DNA from: Geobacillus thermoleovorans
Lineage (GTDB): Bacteria > Bacillota > Bacilli > Bacillales > Anoxybacillaceae
Reading direction: 5' to 3'
Assembly: GCF_001610955.1 (NCBI RefSeq)
Contig: NZ_CP014335.1
Location: 1,653,001-1,717,000, forward strand
DNA: 64,000 bases
The position numbers and the translations under genes are program-made. A model generated the notes under the pieces. It saw only the letters and a program-made list of their open reading frames with translations. It was not told where the DNA came from and did not search any database. Below are positions 62,264 through 64,000 of this stretch, one piece after another. Position 1 is the first letter of the stretch; each line of letters begins with the position of its first letter.

Positions 62264-62745
62264 CCGTTTTTTGCCGACAAATCTTTGTTGGCGACGACAA
62301 CGCCGTCCGCATCAGCGTACACGTACGCCCCTGGCTCCCAGCGGACGCCGCCAAACTCGAGCGCAACGTCGCGTGAGCCTTTTCCCTCTTTTTTGCTTTT
62401 CACCGGGCATGTGCCGATCGCCATCACGCCAATCGGCATGGCGCCAATTTCCGCTGAATCGCGGATGCAGCCGTGGATGATGACGCCAGCAAGCCCCCTC
62501 TCGCAAGCGATTTGCGCCAGCCGGTCGCCTAATAGCGCGACGCGGCGCGAGCCTTTTCCATCGACCACGAGCACCGTCCCCGGCGGCACCGTCTCCAGCG
62601 CTTCTCGGACAAGGACGTTGTCTTCAAACACATCGACCGTCGCAATCGGCCCGGAAAACGCCCGCTTTCCGCCGTACGATTGGAACGGCAACTCGCATAC
62701 TTGCAACTCGTCTAAAAATTGATCGCATAAATCGGCTGTTTTCAT
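62260..62745 (-). CDS. RraA-family protein (RNase E regulator-like / HMG aldolase-like)
   Basis: 161 residues of the RraA fold. GGKRAFSGPIATVDVFEDN, VLVVDGKGSRRVALLGDRLA and GVIIHGCIRDSAEIGAMPIG are the standard blocks; the last holds the metal/substrate residues (G-x20-R-D region) of class II pyruvate aldolases. Firmicutes of this type lack a typical RNase E, so an aldolase role is at least as likely as RNA regulation. It is just upstream of the cobalamin operon on the same strand but outside the riboswitch control. Confidence 0.87.
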   Translation of the reverse strand: MKTADLCDQFLDELQVCELPFQSYGGKRAFSGPIATVDVFEDNVLVREALETVPPGTVLVVDGKGSRRVALLGDRLAQIACERGLAGVIIHGCIRDSAEIGAMPIGVMAIGTCPVKSKKEGKGSRDVALEFGGVRWEPGAYVYADADGVVVANKDLSAKNG

Positions 62746-62923
62746 TGTCGCTCTCCCCTTTCATGTTTTGCATTCGCCGTCATTCGCCAAAATCCTTCTG
62801 CCTCAGCAGTTTTTTGTCGACGATCTTTCATTCGAACGACTGACACGAACGCGGCGATGTGAACCAAACCATTGTGTGGCCGTCAATCGCTTCGATGTAT
62901 TCCACCGATCGCATTGAAACCAT

Positions 62924-62967
62924 AAAAAACGGCCCCGCGCCGATATATAGCGGAGACCGTTTTCACC
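62924..62967 (-). terminator. Terminator-like hairpin after tRNA-Gln
   Basis: On the minus strand AAAACGG...CCGTTTTTT with an inner GC stem (CCGC/GCG). About 36 bases after the tRNA, with a T-run. Confidence 0.6.
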
Positions 62968-63002
62968 GGCTCAAAGCCCCTCCGGTTTGACCAGACGTTC
63001 AG

Positions 63003-63074
63003 CTGGGCTAGCTGGATTCGAACCAGCGCATCACGGAGTCAAAGTCCGTTGCCTTACCGCTTGGCTATAGCCCA
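63003..63074 (-). tRNA. tRNA-Gln (TTG)
   Basis: A 72-base cloverleaf, TGGGCTATAGCCAAGCGGTA..., with anticodon TTG in the loop CTTTGAC between ACGGA and TCCGT, T-arm GGTTCGAATCC, acceptor TAGCCCA plus G. CCA is not encoded. Confidence 0.95.
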
Positions 63075-63251
63075 ACGTTTTGTTGTCGTTTACAGTATGC
63101 GGCATGATAACGCACTTTATGCATCAAACTGAATATCCCTTTGCTTGATGTGCGAAACTATCGGTACAAGCATCCTTTTCCCACTATATCACCTCGTTTT
63201 TCCCTCGCACTTGTTTTCCCGATATGATATACTGAAAGGGGAGAGATGTAT

Positions 63252-64000
63252 ATGCGCCGGATCACGGTTTTTCGCTTCTATCTTTGCACATTGTTTTTGT
63301 TATCGTTGCCGATCGTCTTAGCGGCCGCGGCTGCCTGGCAGCCATCCAGCCAGCCGAAAACCGCCGTCATCGCCCACCGCGGCGCGTCCGGATACGCGCC
63401 GGAGCATACGCTCTCATCCTACCGCCTTGCCGCCCGCATGCAGGCGGACTATATCGAAGTCGATGTGCGCGCAGCCAAAGACGGGAAGCTCGTTGCTCTG
63501 CATGATGCGACGCTCGCCCGGACGACAAATGCCGAAACGGTCTACCCGCGCCGTGCTCCGTGGCGGGTAAATGATTTTTCGTTCGCTGAACTGAGGCGGC
63601 TGGATGCCGGGTCGTGGTTTCATCCACGCTTTGCCGGCGAGCGCATCCCGACGCTTGATGAGGTGATTCAGATGCTGAAAGCGGAGCGTGTGGAAGCCCC
63701 GTTGTACATCGAAACGAAACAGCCCGGCATCGAAGAGGCGGTCGTCCATCTATTGAAAAAACACGGTTTCCTGCAACAGCGCCGCGTCATGTTTCAATCG
63801 TTCCACCCGGAAAGCTTGCAAGCGCTCCGGCCGCTCATCCCGCACGGCATTCGGCTCATTCAATTGGTCGACGAGAAGGAAGCGCACAGCGGCCGCGACG
63901 AGCTGCTGCAACAAATCGCCGTCTATGCCGATGGCATCGGCTTGCCGCTTTCGGCCGTCACCGAAGAGTGGGTGCGCGCCGCCCATGGCCGCGGGCTCAT
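63252..64000 (+). CDS. Secreted glycerophosphodiester phosphodiesterase, 3' end outside window
   Basis: 249 residues visible. A signal peptide (FYLCTLFLLSLPIVLAAAAA) leads into a GDPD TIM barrel: catalytic His42 in AHRGASGYAPEHT, Glu69 and Asp71 in IEVDVR, and His84 in LHDATLARTT. It releases glycerol 3-phosphate from glycerophosphodiesters outside the membrane. The ATG follows GAAAGGGGAGAG. B. subtilis GlpQ and YqiK are the types to compare. Confidence 0.93.
   Translation, partial: MRRITVFRFYLCTLFLLSLPIVLAAAAAWQPSSQPKTAVIAHRGASGYAPEHTLSSYRLAARMQADYIEVDVRAAKDGKLVALHDATLARTTNAETVYPRRAPWRVNDFSFAELRRLDAGSWFHPRFAGERIPTLDEVIQMLKAERVEAPLYIETKQPGIEEAVVHLLKKHGFLQQRRVMFQSFHPESLQALRPLIPHGIRLIQLVDEKEAHSGRDELLQQIAVYADGIGLPLSAVTEEWVRAAHGRGL

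Overview
The window looks like a chromosomal segment of a thermophilic Bacillaceae, most likely Geobacillus or a close relative. The reasons are moderately high G+C, strong GGAGG-type ribosome binding sites with many GTG and TTG starts, spore-associated small proteins, and a dihydrofolate reductase that reads like the classic Geobacillus stearothermophilus enzyme. The order ypmS-ypmR-ypmQ-ypmP-ilvA followed by dfrA-thyA matches the Bacillus subtilis neighbourhood. Identification is from memory of protein families; nothing was searched.

Layout. 1-7.7 kb: the 5' part of a trehalose PTS gene (treP) with paired TreR operators, a MerR-type coiled-coil protein (RacA-like), a PilZ protein, topoisomerase IV (parE, parC) and yneT. 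7.7-9.1 kb: a mobile-looking multi-hairpin element and an uncharacterised membrane protein. 9.1-12.2 kb: an AarF/ABC1 kinase with a phasin-like partner and an MBL-fold hydrolase. 12.3-13.5 kb: a stable-RNA operon led by an orphan 5S rRNA gene, then tRNA-Val, Ala, Leu, Ser, Thr, Tyr and Ile, with two repeated fragments of the tRNA-Thr 5' half inside it. 13.6-14 kb: a probable type I toxin-antitoxin locus (holin-like peptide plus antisense RNA). 14-25.9 kb: membrane proteins, a DUF969-DUF979-pcp operon, a sulfite-oxidase-like protein, FMN-riboswitch-controlled ribU, threonine synthase, pepT and a 5'-nucleotidase. 26-27.2 kb: a decayed ammonium-transport locus (glnK and amt remnants) ending at an IS200/IS605-type right end. 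27.2-45.9 kb: mostly core genes (osmC-like, plsY, an rRNA methyltransferase, ypmSRQP, ilvA, dfrA, thyA, brxA, ypgR, bsaA, metA), a secreted PPEP-like metalloprotease, DUF4183 spore-surface-type genes and several very short genes.

45.9-62.2 kb is one long leftward cobalamin operon. Its expression is governed by a B12 riboswitch and terminator just upstream of its first gene. In order of transcription it encodes a [2Fe-2S] protein, a NicO-type cobalt/nickel permease, CbiH60, CbiX, CbiJ, CbiC, CbiD, CbiET, CbiL, CbiF, CbiG, CbiA, CbiP, CobT, a SumT-type methyltransferase and the adenosyltransferase. This is the early-cobalt (anaerobic-type) route as laid out in Bacillus megaterium. A fragment of a TnpB nuclease gene is wedged between cbiP and cobT and is read in frame into cobT. 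62.2-64 kb: rraA, tRNA-Gln and the start of a secreted glycerophosphodiester phosphodiesterase.

The most unusual items are the type I toxin-antitoxin locus, the cloverleaf-like inverted-repeat element upstream of yneT, the tRNA-Thr fragments inside the tRNA operon, and the IS605/TnpB scars at amt and cobT. A series of deletion-type pseudogenes (amt/glnK, a degV homologue, a bile-acid-symporter-like gene, a hemolysin III-like gene) shows local gene decay.
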